From positions 51,069-115,068 of the forward strand of contig JACRJB010000056.1 in NCBI GenBank assembly GCA_016215605.1: a stretch of 64,000 nucleotides of DNA, in the 5' to 3' direction. Under the pieces are notes generated by a model. The model worked only from the letters and a program-made list of their open reading frames with translations. It did no database searches and was not told the origin of the DNA. The translations under genes and the position numbers were made by a program. Position 1 is the first letter of the stretch, and every line of letters begins with the position of its first letter. Shown one piece after another: positions 47,840 through 58,152 of this stretch. The stretch comes from Rhodopseudomonas palustris (GTDB lineage: Bacteria > Pseudomonadota > Alphaproteobacteria > Rhizobiales > Xanthobacteraceae).

Positions 47840-49207
47840 TCAGCCGACGCCGAGCGCCTTGAGCTTGCGATGCAGCGCCGAGCGCTCCATGCCGACGAAT
47901 TCGGCGGTGCGCGAGATGTTGCCCGAGAACCGGCTGATCTGCGCGATCAAATAATCACGCTCGAACACTTCGCGCGCCTCGCGCAGCGGCAGGCCCATGA
48001 TGTGCTCGCCATTGTTGCCGGTCGGCATCGTCGGCACCATCGAGCCGACGTCCTGCGGCAGCATGTCGGCGGTGATCACCGCATCCGGTCCGCCGCCGGC
48101 GAGGATCATCACCCGCTCGACATTGTTGCGGAGCTGGCGGACGTTGCCGGGCCAGACGTGGGACTGCAGCACCGCCATCGCGTCCTGGCCGATCTGCCGC
48201 TTCGGCAGGCCGGTCGCGGCCGAGATCTGCTCCATGAAGTACTCGATCAGTTCGGGAATGTCCTCGCGCCGCTCCGACAGCGGCGGCACCCGGATCGGCA
48301 CCACCGAGAGGCGGTGATACAGATCCTCGCGGAACCGCCCTTCCGCGATCTCGTCTTCGAGATTGCGCGCGGTCGAGGAGATGATGCGGACGTCGACATT
48401 GACCTTGGCGGTGCCGCCGGAGCGCTGGAAGGTCTGCTCGACCAGCACCCGCAGGATCTTGTTTTGGGTCTCGCGCGGCATGTCGGCGATTTCGTCGATG
48501 AACAGCGTGCCGCCATGCGCTTCTTCCAGCGCGCCCGCCTTGCGCGGGTGCTCGCCGTTCGGCTCGATGCCGAACAGTTCGACCTCCATCCGCTCCGGCG
48601 TGATCGCCGCGGCGTTGATCACCACGAACGGCCCCTCGGCGCGGCTGGAGGCGTTGTGCAGCGTGCGCGCCGCCAGTTCCTTGCCGGAGCCGGACGGGCC
48701 GACGATCATGATGCGGCTGTTGGCCTTGGCGGCGCGCTCGATGGTCTGGCGCAACTGGTTCATGCAGGCCGAGCGGCCCATCAGCGTCGAGGCGGACGGC
48801 GCCTGCTGCTTCAGTTCGCGCACCTCGCGTTTCAGCCGCGAGGTCTCGAGCGCGCGCGTCGCCACCAGGATCAGGCGATCGGACTTGAACGGCTTCTCGA
48901 TGAAGTCGTAGGCGCCGCGCTTGATCGCGGCGACGGCGGTTTCGATGTTGCCGTGGCCGGAGATCATCACCACCGGCACCTCGGCGTGTTCCTTCTTGAT
49001 CTGTTCGAGCAGTTGCAGGCCGTCGAGCTTGCTGCCCTGCAGCCAGATGTCGAGGAAGATCAAATTCGGACGCCGGTTCGCGATCTCCGCCAACGCGGAA
49101 TCGCTGTCGCGCGCGGTGCGCGTCGTGAAGCCTTCGTCCTCGAGAATACCGGCAACGAGATCGCGGATATCCGCTTCGTCATCGACGATCAAAATGTCAT
49201 TCGCCAT
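47840..49207 (-). CDS. ntrX: Nitrogen regulation response regulator NtrX
   Basis: A 455-aa NtrC-family regulator: receiver (Asp in LIFLDIWLQG), AAA+ domain (Walker A GPSGSGKE, Walker B GGTLFIDEIAD) and a Fis-type helix-turn-helix (SRTAEFVGMERSALHRKLKALG). The GAFTGA loop needed to contact sigma-54 is missing, replaced by GIEPNGEHPRKAGAL, as is typical of NtrX, so it acts without sigma-54. It is 17 bases after ntrY. Confidence 0.96.
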   Translation of the reverse strand: MANDILIVDDEADIRDLVAGILEDEGFTTRTARDSDSALAEIANRRPNLIFLDIWLQGSKLDGLQLLEQIKKEHAEVPVVMISGHGNIETAVAAIKRGAYDFIEKPFKSDRLILVATRALETSRLKREVRELKQQAPSASTLMGRSACMNQLRQTIERAAKANSRIMIVGPSGSGKELAARTLHNASSRAEGPFVVINAAAITPERMEVELFGIEPNGEHPRKAGALEEAHGGTLFIDEIADMPRETQNKILRVLVEQTFQRSGGTAKVNVDVRIISSTARNLEDEIAEGRFREDLYHRLSVVPIRVPPLSERREDIPELIEYFMEQISAATGLPKRQIGQDAMAVLQSHVWPGNVRQLRNNVERVMILAGGGPDAVITADMLPQDVGSMVPTMPTGNNGEHIMGLPLREAREVFERDYLIAQISRFSGNISRTAEFVGMERSALHRKLKALGVG

Positions 49208-49224
49208 CTGTCGAGCCTGTCATT

Positions 49225-51513
49225 CTAGCCGCTGCTCGCGGCTTCTATCTTTGGTTCGTTGCCGGCTTTGGCTTTTGGTTCACCGGCGGGCGGTGTCACG
49301 GGTTGTCCTGACATCGCGAAGCGCAATCGCATCCACGCGCCGCGCTGTCCGGGGCGAATGTCGGACGCGTCGTTGAGTTCGATCCCGCCGCCATGATCGA
49401 CCAGCACGCGCCCGACGATCGCGAGCCCGAGGCCGGTGCCCTTCTCGCGCGTGGTCACGTAGGGTTCGAGCAGGCGCGAGCGGCTTTGTTTGGGCAGGCC
49501 GATGCCGTTGTCGATGACGTCGATGATGACGTCGTCGCCGTCGCGCGCCGCCACCACTTCGATCTTGCCCTTGCCGAGTTCCTCGGGCGGCACCGCCTCG
49601 ATCGCTTCGGTGGCGTTCTTGATGATGTTGGTCAGCGCCTGCGAGATCAGGCGACGATCGAACCGCGCCCGCAGCGGGTCGTCCTTGATCTCGGTCTCGA
49701 TGTCGACGTCGGGATGGCCGACGCGCATCAGGAACACCACCTGGCGCACGGTGTCTGCGACGTCCTCGCCCTCGATCACCGGCTTCGGCATCCGCGCGAA
49801 GCGGGAGAACTCGTCGACCATGCGCCGGATGTCGTCGACCTGACGGACGATGGTGTCGGTGCACTGTTCGAAGATGCCCTTGTCCTCGACGATCACCTTG
49901 CCGAACTTGCGCTTGATCCGTTCCGCCGACAGCTGGATCGGCGTCAGCGGGTTCTTGATCTCGTGCGCGATCCGCCGCGCGACGTCGCCCCAGGCCGAGG
50001 TGCGCTGCGCCGACACCAGTTCGGTGATGTCGTCGAGGGTGATGATGTAGCTGTCGCGCGCGTGCCCGGTCTGCTCGGCGGTGACCCGCACCGATAGAAT
50101 GCGCTCGCGGCCGTCGCGGGTGATGGTGATCTGGCCCTGCACCAACCGCTGCGTCCCCTCGCAGGCGGAAGCCATGATCTCGTCGAGTTCGGGAATCACC
50201 TCGGACAGCGGATGGCCGAGCGTCTCGGATTCCGAGTGACCGATCAGCTTCTCCGCCGAGCGGTTGAGAATCCCGATGCTCAGCGAGCCGTCGACGCCGA
50301 TGATGCCGGCGCTGGCCGACGACAGCACCGCCTCGATGAAGCGGCGGCGGCTGTCGATCAGGTCGCTGGCGCTGACCAGTTCGTCGCGCTGGGTCCGCAG
50401 CTCTTGCGTCATCCGGTTGAAGGTCTCGCCGAGCTGCGACAGGTCGCCCTCGGACTTGAACACCGGCACCTGGACGTGCAGATCGCCGGTCGAGACCATC
50501 TTGGCCGCGCCCATCAGCCGGCGAATCGGCGCCACCAGCCAGTTGGCGAAGTTCAGCCCGATCAGCACCGACGACATCAGCACCGTCAGCGCGATCACCG
50601 TGAACATCAGCGCGAACGCGACCTGGACGCCGAGCCGGCGCGCCTCGATCTCGGCATATTCGGCGACGCTGGCCTGAGTCTGCCGCAGCTGCGCCACCAC
50701 CCGCGGGTCGAGCAGCCGGGCGACGTAGAGGAAGGTGTCGTCGAAGCCCTTCAGCCGGATCACCGCGGCGACGTAATTGGCCTCGATGAACACCGCGATC
50801 TGCGGCTCGGTGTCGTCGACATTGCTGAGGAATTCGGGGGCCGGCGTGTCGAAATCGCGCTGGATGCCGGTCTGCGCCGACTCGACGATGTTGCGATCCT
50901 TGTCGATCAGCATCGCGCCGGGCAGATTGCGCGACGCCGCGTCGGTGGTGAGGAATTCGCGGAAGGATTTGCGGTCCTGGTCGAACAGCGGCCGCACCCG
51001 CGAGATGTCGTTCGCCATGCCGATGATGTCGCCGCGAATCAGCTGGCCGTGCTCGTGCAGATAGGCGTTGGCGACGATCAGCGAGTTCTGGATCACCGCC
51101 CGGGTCGGCCCGGAGAACAGCCGGTCGAGGCCGCGGTCGAGCGTGACATTGGCGACGATCGACACCAGCACCGCCGGCAGCACCGCGATCACCGAGAACA
51201 GGCTGACGATCTGGACGTGGAGCCGCGCCGCCGCCCGGCCGCGCCGGCGCGCCTGGATGATCTTCCAGACCTCGTGGACGATGATGCCCACCAGCAGCAG
51301 GATGGTGGCGCCGTTGATCAGCAGGAAGGTGACGACGACGTCCCGGGTCGGCGCGATCGGCGTCAGCCCGGTCAGCACGACGAAGGTCAGGAACGCCGAG
51401 AACAGCGCCACGCCGACCGCGATCGGCGCCAGCAGCCGGCGCCAGGTGGCGGCGCGCGGCTCGGCGATCGACGGGTCGTCAACGGGTTGGGCCGACGTCT
51501 CTGCGCTGCTCAT
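49225..51513 (-). CDS. ntrY: Nitrogen regulation sensor kinase NtrY
   Basis: About 762 aa. Membrane segments at about 25-48, 60-82 and 95-118 and a further one near 295-318 flank a periplasmic sensor, followed by HAMP, PAS (SASAGIIGVDGSLSIGILNRSAEKL), HisKA ([16 protein letters not shown]) and HATPase (NGIGLP, GTGLGLAIVGR). It phosphorylates NtrX in response to nitrogen or redox state. ATG 51513 (MSSAETSAQ) is taken over a TTG five codons upstream; neither has a clear ribosome-binding site. There are 159 bases from ntrC, so it may have its own promoter. Confidence 0.95.
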   Translation of the reverse strand: MSSAETSAQPVDDPSIAEPRAATWRRLLAPIAVGVALFSAFLTFVVLTGLTPIAPTRDVVVTFLLINGATILLLVGIIVHEVWKIIQARRRGRAAARLHVQIVSLFSVIAVLPAVLVSIVANVTLDRGLDRLFSGPTRAVIQNSLIVANAYLHEHGQLIRGDIIGMANDISRVRPLFDQDRKSFREFLTTDAASRNLPGAMLIDKDRNIVESAQTGIQRDFDTPAPEFLSNVDDTEPQIAVFIEANYVAAVIRLKGFDDTFLYVARLLDPRVVAQLRQTQASVAEYAEIEARRLGVQVAFALMFTVIALTVLMSSVLIGLNFANWLVAPIRRLMGAAKMVSTGDLHVQVPVFKSEGDLSQLGETFNRMTQELRTQRDELVSASDLIDSRRRFIEAVLSSASAGIIGVDGSLSIGILNRSAEKLIGHSESETLGHPLSEVIPELDEIMASACEGTQRLVQGQITITRDGRERILSVRVTAEQTGHARDSYIITLDDITELVSAQRTSAWGDVARRIAHEIKNPLTPIQLSAERIKRKFGKVIVEDKGIFEQCTDTIVRQVDDIRRMVDEFSRFARMPKPVIEGEDVADTVRQVVFLMRVGHPDVDIETEIKDDPLRARFDRRLISQALTNIIKNATEAIEAVPPEELGKGKIEVVAARDGDDVIIDVIDNGIGLPKQSRSRLLEPYVTTREKGTGLGLAIVGRVLVDHGGGIELNDASDIRPGQRGAWMRLRFAMSGQPVTPPAGEPKAKAGNEPKIEAASSG

Positions 51514-51672
51514 TCTGGCAAAAATCAATGAATGCGAACGGCCGCCGTTGCAGGCGAACCATGTGATGCATTCCTACAACATTGTTGCTCAATTGCGACA
51601 ATATCGCGGCGCGCCGCCCCAAGCACCTCGGGCGGCTACGCAGTCCACAGCCGAAAATCTTGCCCCGGCGTC

Positions 51673-53115
51673 TCAGCCGCCGGTGCGGTAGACCTGAATA
51701 TCGAGGTCCCGGATCTTTTTCCGGAGCGTATTGCGGTTCAGGCCGAGCAGATCGGCCGCCCGGATCTGGTTGCCCCTCGTCGCCGCCAGCGCGGCGGTGA
51801 GCAGCGGCACCTCGATCTCGCGCAGCACCCGGTGATACAGGCCCGGCGGCGGCACGCCGTTCGGGAAGCCGGAGAAGTGCGACGACAGGTACATTTCCAC
51901 CGCCCCGCCGAGATTGTCGACAGTGTGGGCGACGCTGCCGCCGGAGACCACCGCGGGCGGCGCCAGCTCGCCGTCGATCACCGAGGCGGTGATGACGTCC
52001 TGCGGGTACAGCGCCGCCAGGCGGCGCGCCAGATTCTCCAGCTCGCGGACGTTGCCCGGCCAGCGATGCTGCTTCAGCCGCTCCAGCGCCGCGCTGTCGA
52101 GCTTCTTGGCCGGCAGGCCGTCCTTCTCGGCCAGCGCGAAGAAGTGCCGCACCAGGTCCGGCAGGTCCTCGATATGTTCGCGTAACGGAGGAAGGCGCAG
52201 CGGCACCACGTTGAGACGGAAGAACAAATCCTCGCGGAACAGGCCCTGCTGGATGAGGATGCGCAGGTCCTTGTTGGATGCGGCGACGATCCGCACGTCG
52301 GTCTTGATCGGGGTGCGGCCGCCGACTGTGGTGTATTCGCCCTGCTGCAGCACGCGCAGCAGCCGGGTCTGTGCCTCCATCGGCATGTCGCCGATTTCGT
52401 CGAGGAACAGCGTCCCGCCCTCGGCCTGTTCGAACCGGCCGGAGGCGCGGGTGTTGGCGCCGGTGAAGGCGCCGCGCTCGTGGCCGAACAATTCCGACTC
52501 GATCAGGTCGCGCGGAATCGCCGCCATGTTGACCGCGACGAACGGGCCGTTACGGCGCTTGCCGTAATCGTGCAGCGCGCGCGCCACCAGTTCCTTGCCG
52601 GTGCCGCTCTCGCCCGAGATCATCACCGTGAGGTCGGTCTGCATCAGCCGCGCCAGCACGCGGTAGATTTCCTGCATCGCCGGCGAGCGGCCGACCAGCG
52701 GGATCGAGTCGAACTCGCCCTCGTCGTTGGCGTTGCTGGCCCGCTCCTTCGGCTCGGCCAGCGCGCGGCCGACGATCGCGATCAGCTCCTTGAGGTCGAA
52801 CGGCTTCGGCAGATATTCGTAGGCGCCCTTCTCCGACGCGCGGATCGCGGTCATGAAGGTGTTCTGCGCGCTCATCACGATGACCGGCAGGTTCGGCCGC
52901 ATCTTCTTGATCCGCGGCAGCAGGTCGAAGGCGTTCTCGTCCGGCATCACCACGTCGGTGATCACCAGATCGCCCTCGCCCTGGCTCACCCAACGCCACA
53001 GCGTCGCGGCGTTGCCGGTCAGCCGCACCTCGTATCCGGCGCGCGACAGCGCCTGATTGAGCACCGTGCGGATGGCGGTGTCGTCATCGGCGACAAGAAT
53101 ACTACCTGCGGGCAT
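51673..53115 (-). CDS. ntrC: Nitrogen regulation response regulator NtrC
   Basis: A 480-aa enhancer-binding activator: receiver (Asp in [12 protein letters not shown]), AAA+ with Walker A GESGTGKE, the sigma-54-contacting GAFTGA in ERGAFTGAN, Walker [12 protein letters not shown], and a C-terminal Fis-type helix-turn-helix ([21 protein letters not shown]). It activates glnA, nif and other nitrogen genes under limitation. It follows ntrB by 9 bases. Confidence 0.97.
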   Translation of the reverse strand: MPAGSILVADDDTAIRTVLNQALSRAGYEVRLTGNAATLWRWVSQGEGDLVITDVVMPDENAFDLLPRIKKMRPNLPVIVMSAQNTFMTAIRASEKGAYEYLPKPFDLKELIAIVGRALAEPKERASNANDEGEFDSIPLVGRSPAMQEIYRVLARLMQTDLTVMISGESGTGKELVARALHDYGKRRNGPFVAVNMAAIPRDLIESELFGHERGAFTGANTRASGRFEQAEGGTLFLDEIGDMPMEAQTRLLRVLQQGEYTTVGGRTPIKTDVRIVAASNKDLRILIQQGLFREDLFFRLNVVPLRLPPLREHIEDLPDLVRHFFALAEKDGLPAKKLDSAALERLKQHRWPGNVRELENLARRLAALYPQDVITASVIDGELAPPAVVSGGSVAHTVDNLGGAVEMYLSSHFSGFPNGVPPPGLYHRVLREIEVPLLTAALAATRGNQIRAADLLGLNRNTLRKKIRDLDIQVYRTGG

Positions 53116-53124
53116 TGCTCGTCC

Positions 53125-54297
53125 TCATCTTGCAGTCTGTGAGGCAGCGGATGACGCCGGCACGTCGTCGCCGTTGCTCTGATTGTAGTTCTTCGCCGTG
53201 TTGAACATCGGCAGCAGCACGCGGAACGTGGTCTTGCGCGGCTGCGATTCACATTCGATGATTCCGCCGTGGTCGCCGACGATCTTGGCGACCAGTGCGA
53301 GACCCAGCCCCGAGCCCGACGCCTTGGTGGTGACGAACGGATCGAACAGGTTCGGCAGCAGGTCCTCCGGCACGCCCGGACCGTTGTCCTTGACGCAGAA
53401 TTCCAGCGGCAGCGACACCCGCGTCTTCTTGCCGGGCACCGACAGCCGCACGCCGGGACGGAACGCGGTGGTGAGCTGGATCTCGGCGTCGCTGCCGAGA
53501 TCGACCACGGCTTCGGCGGCGTTCTTCACCAGATTGAGGAACACCTGAATCAGCTGATCCTGATTGGCGAGCACCGGCGGCAGCGACGGGTCGTATTCCT
53601 CGACGAACTTGATGTTGCGCGCGAAGCCCGACTGCGCCAGCCGTTTCACGTGATCGAGCACCGAATGGATGTTGACCGGCCCGCGCGCCACCGGGCGGTC
53701 GTCGCCGAACACTTCCATGCGGTCGACCAGGGTGACGATGCGGTCGGCCTCGTCGCAGATCAGCCGCGTCAGCATGCGGTCTTCCGACGAGGCCTGCTGC
53801 TCGAGGAGTTGCGCGGCGCCGCGGATGCCGGACAGCGGGTTCTTGATCTCGTGCGCCAGCATCGCCGCCAGCGCGATCACCGAACGCGCGGCGCTGCGGT
53901 GAGTCAGTTGCCGGTCCATCTTGTCGGCGATGGTGCGCTCCTGCAGCATCACCACGATGTGGCCGGGCCGCTCGTTGAGCGGGGCGACGTGCAGATCGAC
54001 CTGACGGTCGGCGCCGATCCGCGGCGTGCCGAGATCGACCTTGTATTCGTTGACCGGCGAATTGCCGCTGCGGACCTGTTCGATCAGCGCCAGCAGCGGA
54101 CTGCCGAACGGCACCAGCTCGGTCAGCGACTGCCGGCGCAGCAGCTGCGTCGAGATTTCGAAGAACGATTCCGCCGCCATGTTGGCGTCGATGATCTTGC
54201 CGTCCGGGCCGACCAGCAGCACGGGATTGGGCAGCGCGTTGAGGATCGCATCGCTTTCGGTCGGCTTCGCTTGGCGCGGTTCGAGGACGGCGTTCAT
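53125..54297 (-). CDS. ntrB: Nitrogen regulation sensor kinase NtrB (GlnL)
   Basis: A 390-aa soluble kinase: PAS ([28 protein letters not shown]), HisKA ([23 protein letters not shown], phosphoacceptor His) and HATPase ([20 protein letters not shown]). Its activity is set by PII. The ATG 54297 overlaps the dusB stop by 4 bases. A longer frame to 54390 is rejected because it runs into dusB. Confidence 0.96.
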   Translation of the reverse strand: MNAVLEPRQAKPTESDAILNALPNPVLLVGPDGKIIDANMAAESFFEISTQLLRRQSLTELVPFGSPLLALIEQVRSGNSPVNEYKVDLGTPRIGADRQVDLHVAPLNERPGHIVVMLQERTIADKMDRQLTHRSAARSVIALAAMLAHEIKNPLSGIRGAAQLLEQQASSEDRMLTRLICDEADRIVTLVDRMEVFGDDRPVARGPVNIHSVLDHVKRLAQSGFARNIKFVEEYDPSLPPVLANQDQLIQVFLNLVKNAAEAVVDLGSDAEIQLTTAFRPGVRLSVPGKKTRVSLPLEFCVKDNGPGVPEDLLPNLFDPFVTTKASGSGLGLALVAKIVGDHGGIIECESQPRKTTFRVLLPMFNTAKNYNQSNGDDVPASSAASQTAR

Positions 54298-55358
54298 GCT
54301 GCGGCTCTCCAGGCGAAATCGTCGTAGGCGTCGGCGAGCGCACAATGCACACGGGCCGGATTGGTGTCGGTCAGGATCTGGGTTCTCCACTGCTTCAGCG
54401 TCGCCGCAGGCGCGCCGCTGGCCGCGGCCGCGACGTCGAGCGACCAGCCGAGATGTTTTCGCGCGTGGCGCAGGCCGATGCGTTCGCCGTAGAGGCCGAG
54501 CACGCCGTCATAGAGTTCGCGCAGATAGCCGAGCTGATCGGACAGCGACGGCATCGCTTCGGCGGCTCCGCCCTGCAGCCGGCGGCCGATCTGGCCGGGC
54601 AGCCACGGCTGTCCCTGCGCGCCGCGGCCGATCATCACCGCGTCTGCGCCGGACTGATCGAGCGCGTCGACCGCCGTCTGATACGAGGTGATGTCACCGT
54701 TGACGACCAGCGGAATGGTGACGGCGTCGCGCACCGCGCGGACGGCGCGCCAATCGGCCTCGCCCTTGTAGAACTGATTGCGGGTGCGCCCGTGCACGGT
54801 CACGAGCTGGACGCCGGCGTCCTGCGCGCGGCGCGCCAGCTCCGGCGCGTTGCGCGAGCTGTCGTCCCAGCCGAGCCGCATCTTCAGCGTCACCGGCACG
54901 CGCACCGCGCCGATCGTCGCCTCGATCAACGTCAGCGCGTGATCGAGATCACGCATCAGGGCCGATCCGGACTGACCGCCGGTCACGTGCCGGGCCGGGC
55001 AGCCCATGTTGATATCAATGATGTCGGCACCGCCGGCTTCGGCGATTCGCGCCCCCTCCGCCATCCAGTGCGGCTCGCAGCCGGCGAGCTGAACGACGTG
55101 CGGGCCGCCGTCGATCGCATCGCAGCGCCGGATCGACATCGCACGGCCATGCACAAGATCTTCGCTGGCGGTCATCTCGGACACGACCAGTCCGGCGCCG
55201 AGAGCTGCGACTTGTTTGCGAAAAGGCGCATCTGTAATACCGGACATCGGCGCCAGCAGCACCCGATTGGCCACCGCAATATTGCCAATTTTCAAAGGCG
55301 GCGAACCTGTTACTGTAGGGCGGGTCACAAGCTGCTCATTCTGTCGCCAGCGCGCCAT
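54294..55358 (-). CDS. dusB: tRNA-dihydrouridine synthase DusB (NifR3)
   Basis: A 354-aa flavoprotein reducing uridine in tRNA D-loops. [14 protein letters not shown] is the FMN entry, [20 protein letters not shown] carries the catalytic Cys, and [12 protein letters not shown] and [11 protein letters not shown] follow. It leads the ntr operon, as nifR3-ntrB-ntrC in other alphaproteobacteria. The exact start is open (ATG 55358 or a GTG about 10 codons in). Divergent from ispDF, 200 bp apart. Confidence 0.95.
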   Translation of the reverse strand: MARWRQNEQLVTRPTVTGSPPLKIGNIAVANRVLLAPMSGITDAPFRKQVAALGAGLVVSEMTASEDLVHGRAMSIRRCDAIDGGPHVVQLAGCEPHWMAEGARIAEAGGADIIDINMGCPARHVTGGQSGSALMRDLDHALTLIEATIGAVRVPVTLKMRLGWDDSSRNAPELARRAQDAGVQLVTVHGRTRNQFYKGEADWRAVRAVRDAVTIPLVVNGDITSYQTAVDALDQSGADAVMIGRGAQGQPWLPGQIGRRLQGGAAEAMPSLSDQLGYLRELYDGVLGLYGERIGLRHARKHLGWSLDVAAAASGAPAATLKQWRTQILTDTNPARVHCALADAYDDFAWRAAA

Positions 55359-55558
55359 TGCAACTGGTCTAGCTCAATGTTTGAGCATTATAGGTCATTG
55401 CCTACAGTTTAGCCAGTTATACCAGACATGCAAGTGCGTTGCAGCAAATCTCCCAAGCAGCGGAGCGTGGAAACATGCTGAATCGACGCCCAAGCATGCT
55501 AAGGGCTCTGCTCACCCCGCCTCCTGGTTCCTGCCCGTCGAGCGACTGACCTAGACCG

Positions 55559-56755
55559 ATGCCGAATCCCCCACGTACCGCCGCCATCATCGTCGCCGCA
55601 GGCCGCGGTCTCCGCGCCGGCGCGGGCGGCCCCAAACAATACCGCACGCTGGCCGGCCGCCCCGTGATTGCGAGGGCTTTGCAGCCGTTTTGCACCCACC
55701 CCGAGGTGTTCGCGGTGCAGCCGGTGACCAATCCGGACGATACCGCGATGTTCAACGAGGCGGTCGCCGGCCTCGATTTCCGGCCCGCGGTCGGCGGCGG
55801 CGCCACCCGGCAGGCCTCGGTGCGCGCCGGGCTCGAGGCGCTGGCGGCGCTGAACCCGGACATCGTGCTGATCCACGACGCGGCGCGTCCCTTTGTCACG
55901 CCGGCGCTGATCTCGCGCGCGATCGTCGCCGCGGGCACCACCGGCGCGGCGCTGCCGGTGGTGGCGATCAACGACACCGTCAAGCAGATCAACGCCGCCG
56001 GCGAAGTCGAGGCGACGCCGGACCGCGCCCATCTGCGAATCGCCCAGACGCCGCAAGCATTTCGCTTCGACGTCATTCTCGATGCGCACCGCCGCGCCGC
56101 GCGCGACGGCCGCGATGATTTCACCGACGACGCCGCGATCGCCGAGTGGGCGGGATTGACGGTCTCCACCTTCGAAGGCGATGCTGCCAACATGAAACTG
56201 ACGACGCCGGACGACTTCTTGCGCGAAGAGAGCCGCCTCACCGCGACGCTCGGCGATATCCGCACCGGGACCGGCTACGACGTCCACGCCTTCGGCGACG
56301 GCGACTACGTCTGGCTGTGCGGGCTGAAAGTGCCGCACAATCGCGGCTTCCTGGCGCATTCCGACGGCGACGTCGGGCTGCACGCGCTGGTCGATGCGAT
56401 CCTCGGCGCGCTGGCCGACGGCGACATCGGCTCGCACTTCCCGCCGACCGATCCGCAATGGAAGGGCGCGGCCTCCGACAAGTTCCTGAAATACGCGGTC
56501 GACCGCGTCACCGCGCGCGGCGGCCGGATCGCCAATCTCGAAGTGACGATGATCTGCGAGCGACCGAAGATCGGCCCGCTGCGCGATCCGATGCGTCAGC
56601 GCATCGCCGAGATCACCGGCGTGCCGGTGTCGCGCGTCGCCGTGAAGGCGACCACCAGCGAGAAGCTCGGCTTCACCGGCCGCGAGGAAGGCATCGCCGC
56701 CACCGCGTCCGCCACCATCCGGCTGCCCTGGGGCGCCGAAGGCCTGGCCTCCTGA
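55559..56755 (+). CDS. ispDF: Bifunctional IspDF (MEP pathway)
   Basis: A 398-aa fusion. The N-terminal IspD half (1-230) has AIIVAAGRGLRAGAGGPKQY and IHDAARPFV and makes CDP-methylerythritol; the C-terminal IspF half (235-398) begins with RTGTGYDVHAF and HSDGDVGLHAL, whose Asp/His bind zinc, and makes the cyclodiphosphate. The fused form is usual in many alphaproteobacteria. Isoprenoids from this path feed carotenoids, bacteriochlorophyll phytol and ubiquinone. cinA follows after 2 bases. Confidence 0.97.
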   Translation: MPNPPRTAAIIVAAGRGLRAGAGGPKQYRTLAGRPVIARALQPFCTHPEVFAVQPVTNPDDTAMFNEAVAGLDFRPAVGGGATRQASVRAGLEALAALNPDIVLIHDAARPFVTPALISRAIVAAGTTGAALPVVAINDTVKQINAAGEVEATPDRAHLRIAQTPQAFRFDVILDAHRRAARDGRDDFTDDAAIAEWAGLTVSTFEGDAANMKLTTPDDFLREESRLTATLGDIRTGTGYDVHAFGDGDYVWLCGLKVPHNRGFLAHSDGDVGLHALVDAILGALADGDIGSHFPPTDPQWKGAASDKFLKYAVDRVTARGGRIANLEVTMICERPKIGPLRDPMRQRIAEITGVPVSRVAVKATTSEKLGFTGREEGIAATASATIRLPWGAEGLAS

Positions 56756-56757
56756 CG

Positions 56758-57384
56758 ATGAGCGGCAACGACGCCCGCGCTCTCGCCCGCTCGTTGCTCG
56801 ACCTGTGCCGCTCGCGCAAGCTCACCATCGCCACCGCTGAATCCTGCACCGGCGGCCTGGTCGCCGGCGCGCTCACCGACATCCCCGGCTCGTCCGACGT
56901 GATCGACCGCGGCTTCGTCACCTATTCCAACGCCGCCAAGCACGCGATGCTCGGCGTCGAGACCGCCACGCTCACCACCTTCGGCGCGGTCAGCAAGGAG
57001 ACCGCGCTGGCGATGGCGGTCGGCGCGCTGGAACACGCCGACGTCGATCTCGCGGTGTCGATCACCGGCATCGCCGGCCCCGGCGGCGCGGTCCCCGGCA
57101 AGCCGGTCGGGCTGGTGCATTTCGCCGTCGCGGCGCGCGACGGAAGGATCATGCACCGCGAACAGCGCTTCGGCGCGATCGGCCGCAGCAACGTACGTCA
57201 GCGCTCGGTGGTCGAAGCCCTGCGGATGCTGATCGAAGTGGCGCGCGGCCCGAAGCCGCCGGTGAAAACGAAACGCGCACCCGCGACCGGCGTCCACAAG
57301 CGCGTCGCCCGCACCCCCCGCCGCGCCGCCGCCGGCAAACGCGTCCCGCCGAAACGGGCAGCGAAGCCGAAGTCCGGAAAGTAG
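56758..57384 (+). CDS. pncC: CinA-family nicotinamide-nucleotide amidohydrolase with basic tail
   Basis: A 208-aa protein. Residues 1-160 are a complete CinA C-terminal domain (TIATAESCTGGLVAGALTD, GFVTYSNAAKHAMLGV, SITGIAGPGGAVPGKPVGLV), which deamidates NMN to nicotinate mononucleotide in the NAD cycle. It lacks the MoaB-like N-terminal half of full-length CinA, as PncC does. The last ~45 residues are Lys/Arg/Pro/Ala repeats resembling histone H1 tails, an addition not needed for the enzyme. It is in an operon with ispDF. Confidence 0.88.
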   Translation: MSGNDARALARSLLDLCRSRKLTIATAESCTGGLVAGALTDIPGSSDVIDRGFVTYSNAAKHAMLGVETATLTTFGAVSKETALAMAVGALEHADVDLAVSITGIAGPGGAVPGKPVGLVHFAVAARDGRIMHREQRFGAIGRSNVRQRSVVEALRMLIEVARGPKPPVKTKRAPATGVHKRVARTPRRAAAGKRVPPKRAAKPKSGK

Positions 57385-57400
57385 CGTCTTCGCAGAACAG

Positions 57401-57537
57401 CTCATGGTTCGAGACGCCCGGCTACGCTGCGCTTCGCCGGGCTCCTCACCATGAGGGCCGCGAGTGTTGCACCGCTGCAGGCACAACCCTCATCCTGAGG
57501 AGCCCGGCGCAAGCCGGGCGTCTCGAAGGATGAGTTG
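57401..57537. repeat. Inverted repeat, family with GAGACGCCCGGC
   Basis: GGTTCGAGACGCCCGGC near the left end is mirrored by GCCGGGCGTCTCGAAGGA near the right; inside, CCGGGCTCCTCACCATGAGG is answered by CCTCATCCTGAGGAGCCCGG. Long imperfect stem. A separate family from the GTCATGGCCGGG type. Confidence 0.75.
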
Positions 57538-57554
57538 TTAGTTCGAAGCATCGA

Positions 57555-57648
57555 CCCCAATCGTCATTGCGAGGAGCAAAGCGACGAAACAATCCAATTC
57601 AGTGCACGGAGCTGGATTGCTTCGCTGCGCTCGCAATGACGATTGGGG
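57555..57648. repeat. Perfect 18-bp inverted repeat, ATTGCGA family
   Basis: CCCCAATCGTCATTGCGA (57555-57572) and TCGCAATGACGATTGGGG (57631-57648) are exact complements. Inner arms AACAATCCA and TGGATTGCTT also pair, giving a long hairpin. It lies next to the preceding repeat in the space between cinA and the convergent RatA gene. Confidence 0.85.
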
Positions 57649-57669
57649 CGGGCGGCGGTGAGGAACTAA

Positions 57670-58143
57670 CTACGCCCGCGACAGTTTCGGCGCGCCGCCG
57701 TAGACCTGATCGGCGCGCGTCTCGAAGGCGGCGGCGAAGCGGTGGAAGGCGGTGTCGAACATCGCGCCCATCAGCGTCGCCAGAATCCGGCTCTTGAATT
57801 CATAGGCGATGAAGAAGCCGACCTCGGAGGCGCGCTCGGTCTTCGCCACAAAGGTCCAGCGGTTTTCCAGGCTGCTGAACGGGCCCTGCAGATATTCGAC
57901 CAGAATCTTCAGATTGGCGCGGTCGAGCGTGACGCGGCTGGTGAAGGTTTCCTGCACCAGCTTGAACGACACCGTCATGTCGGCGATCACCACCTCGGTG
58001 CCGTCGTCCTGCCTGGTGCGCTGGCGGATCTTCAGCGCCTTGCACAGCGGCACGAATTGCGGATAGCGCTCGACGTCGGCGACGAGGTCGAACATCTGCT
58101 CCGCGCTGTGCGGCACCCGGCGCTTGCTGGAAAATTGCGGCAT
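57670..58143 (-). CDS. RatA / COQ10-like START-fold protein
   Basis: A 157-aa SRPBCC-fold protein: YPQFVPLCKALKI, FTSRVTLDRANLKI, LQGPFSSLENRWTF and a C-terminal helix GAMFDTAFHRFAAAFETRA match the COQ10/RatA family. The eukaryotic member carries ubiquinone; the E. coli RatA label as a toxin rests on limited data. In a phototroph with ubiquinone a quinone-binding role is more likely. It follows lipA by 9 bases. Confidence 0.88.
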   Translation of the reverse strand: MPQFSSKRRVPHSAEQMFDLVADVERYPQFVPLCKALKIRQRTRQDDGTEVVIADMTVSFKLVQETFTSRVTLDRANLKILVEYLQGPFSSLENRWTFVAKTERASEVGFFIAYEFKSRILATLMGAMFDTAFHRFAAAFETRADQVYGGAPKLSRA

Positions 58144-58152
58144 CGTCCGAAC

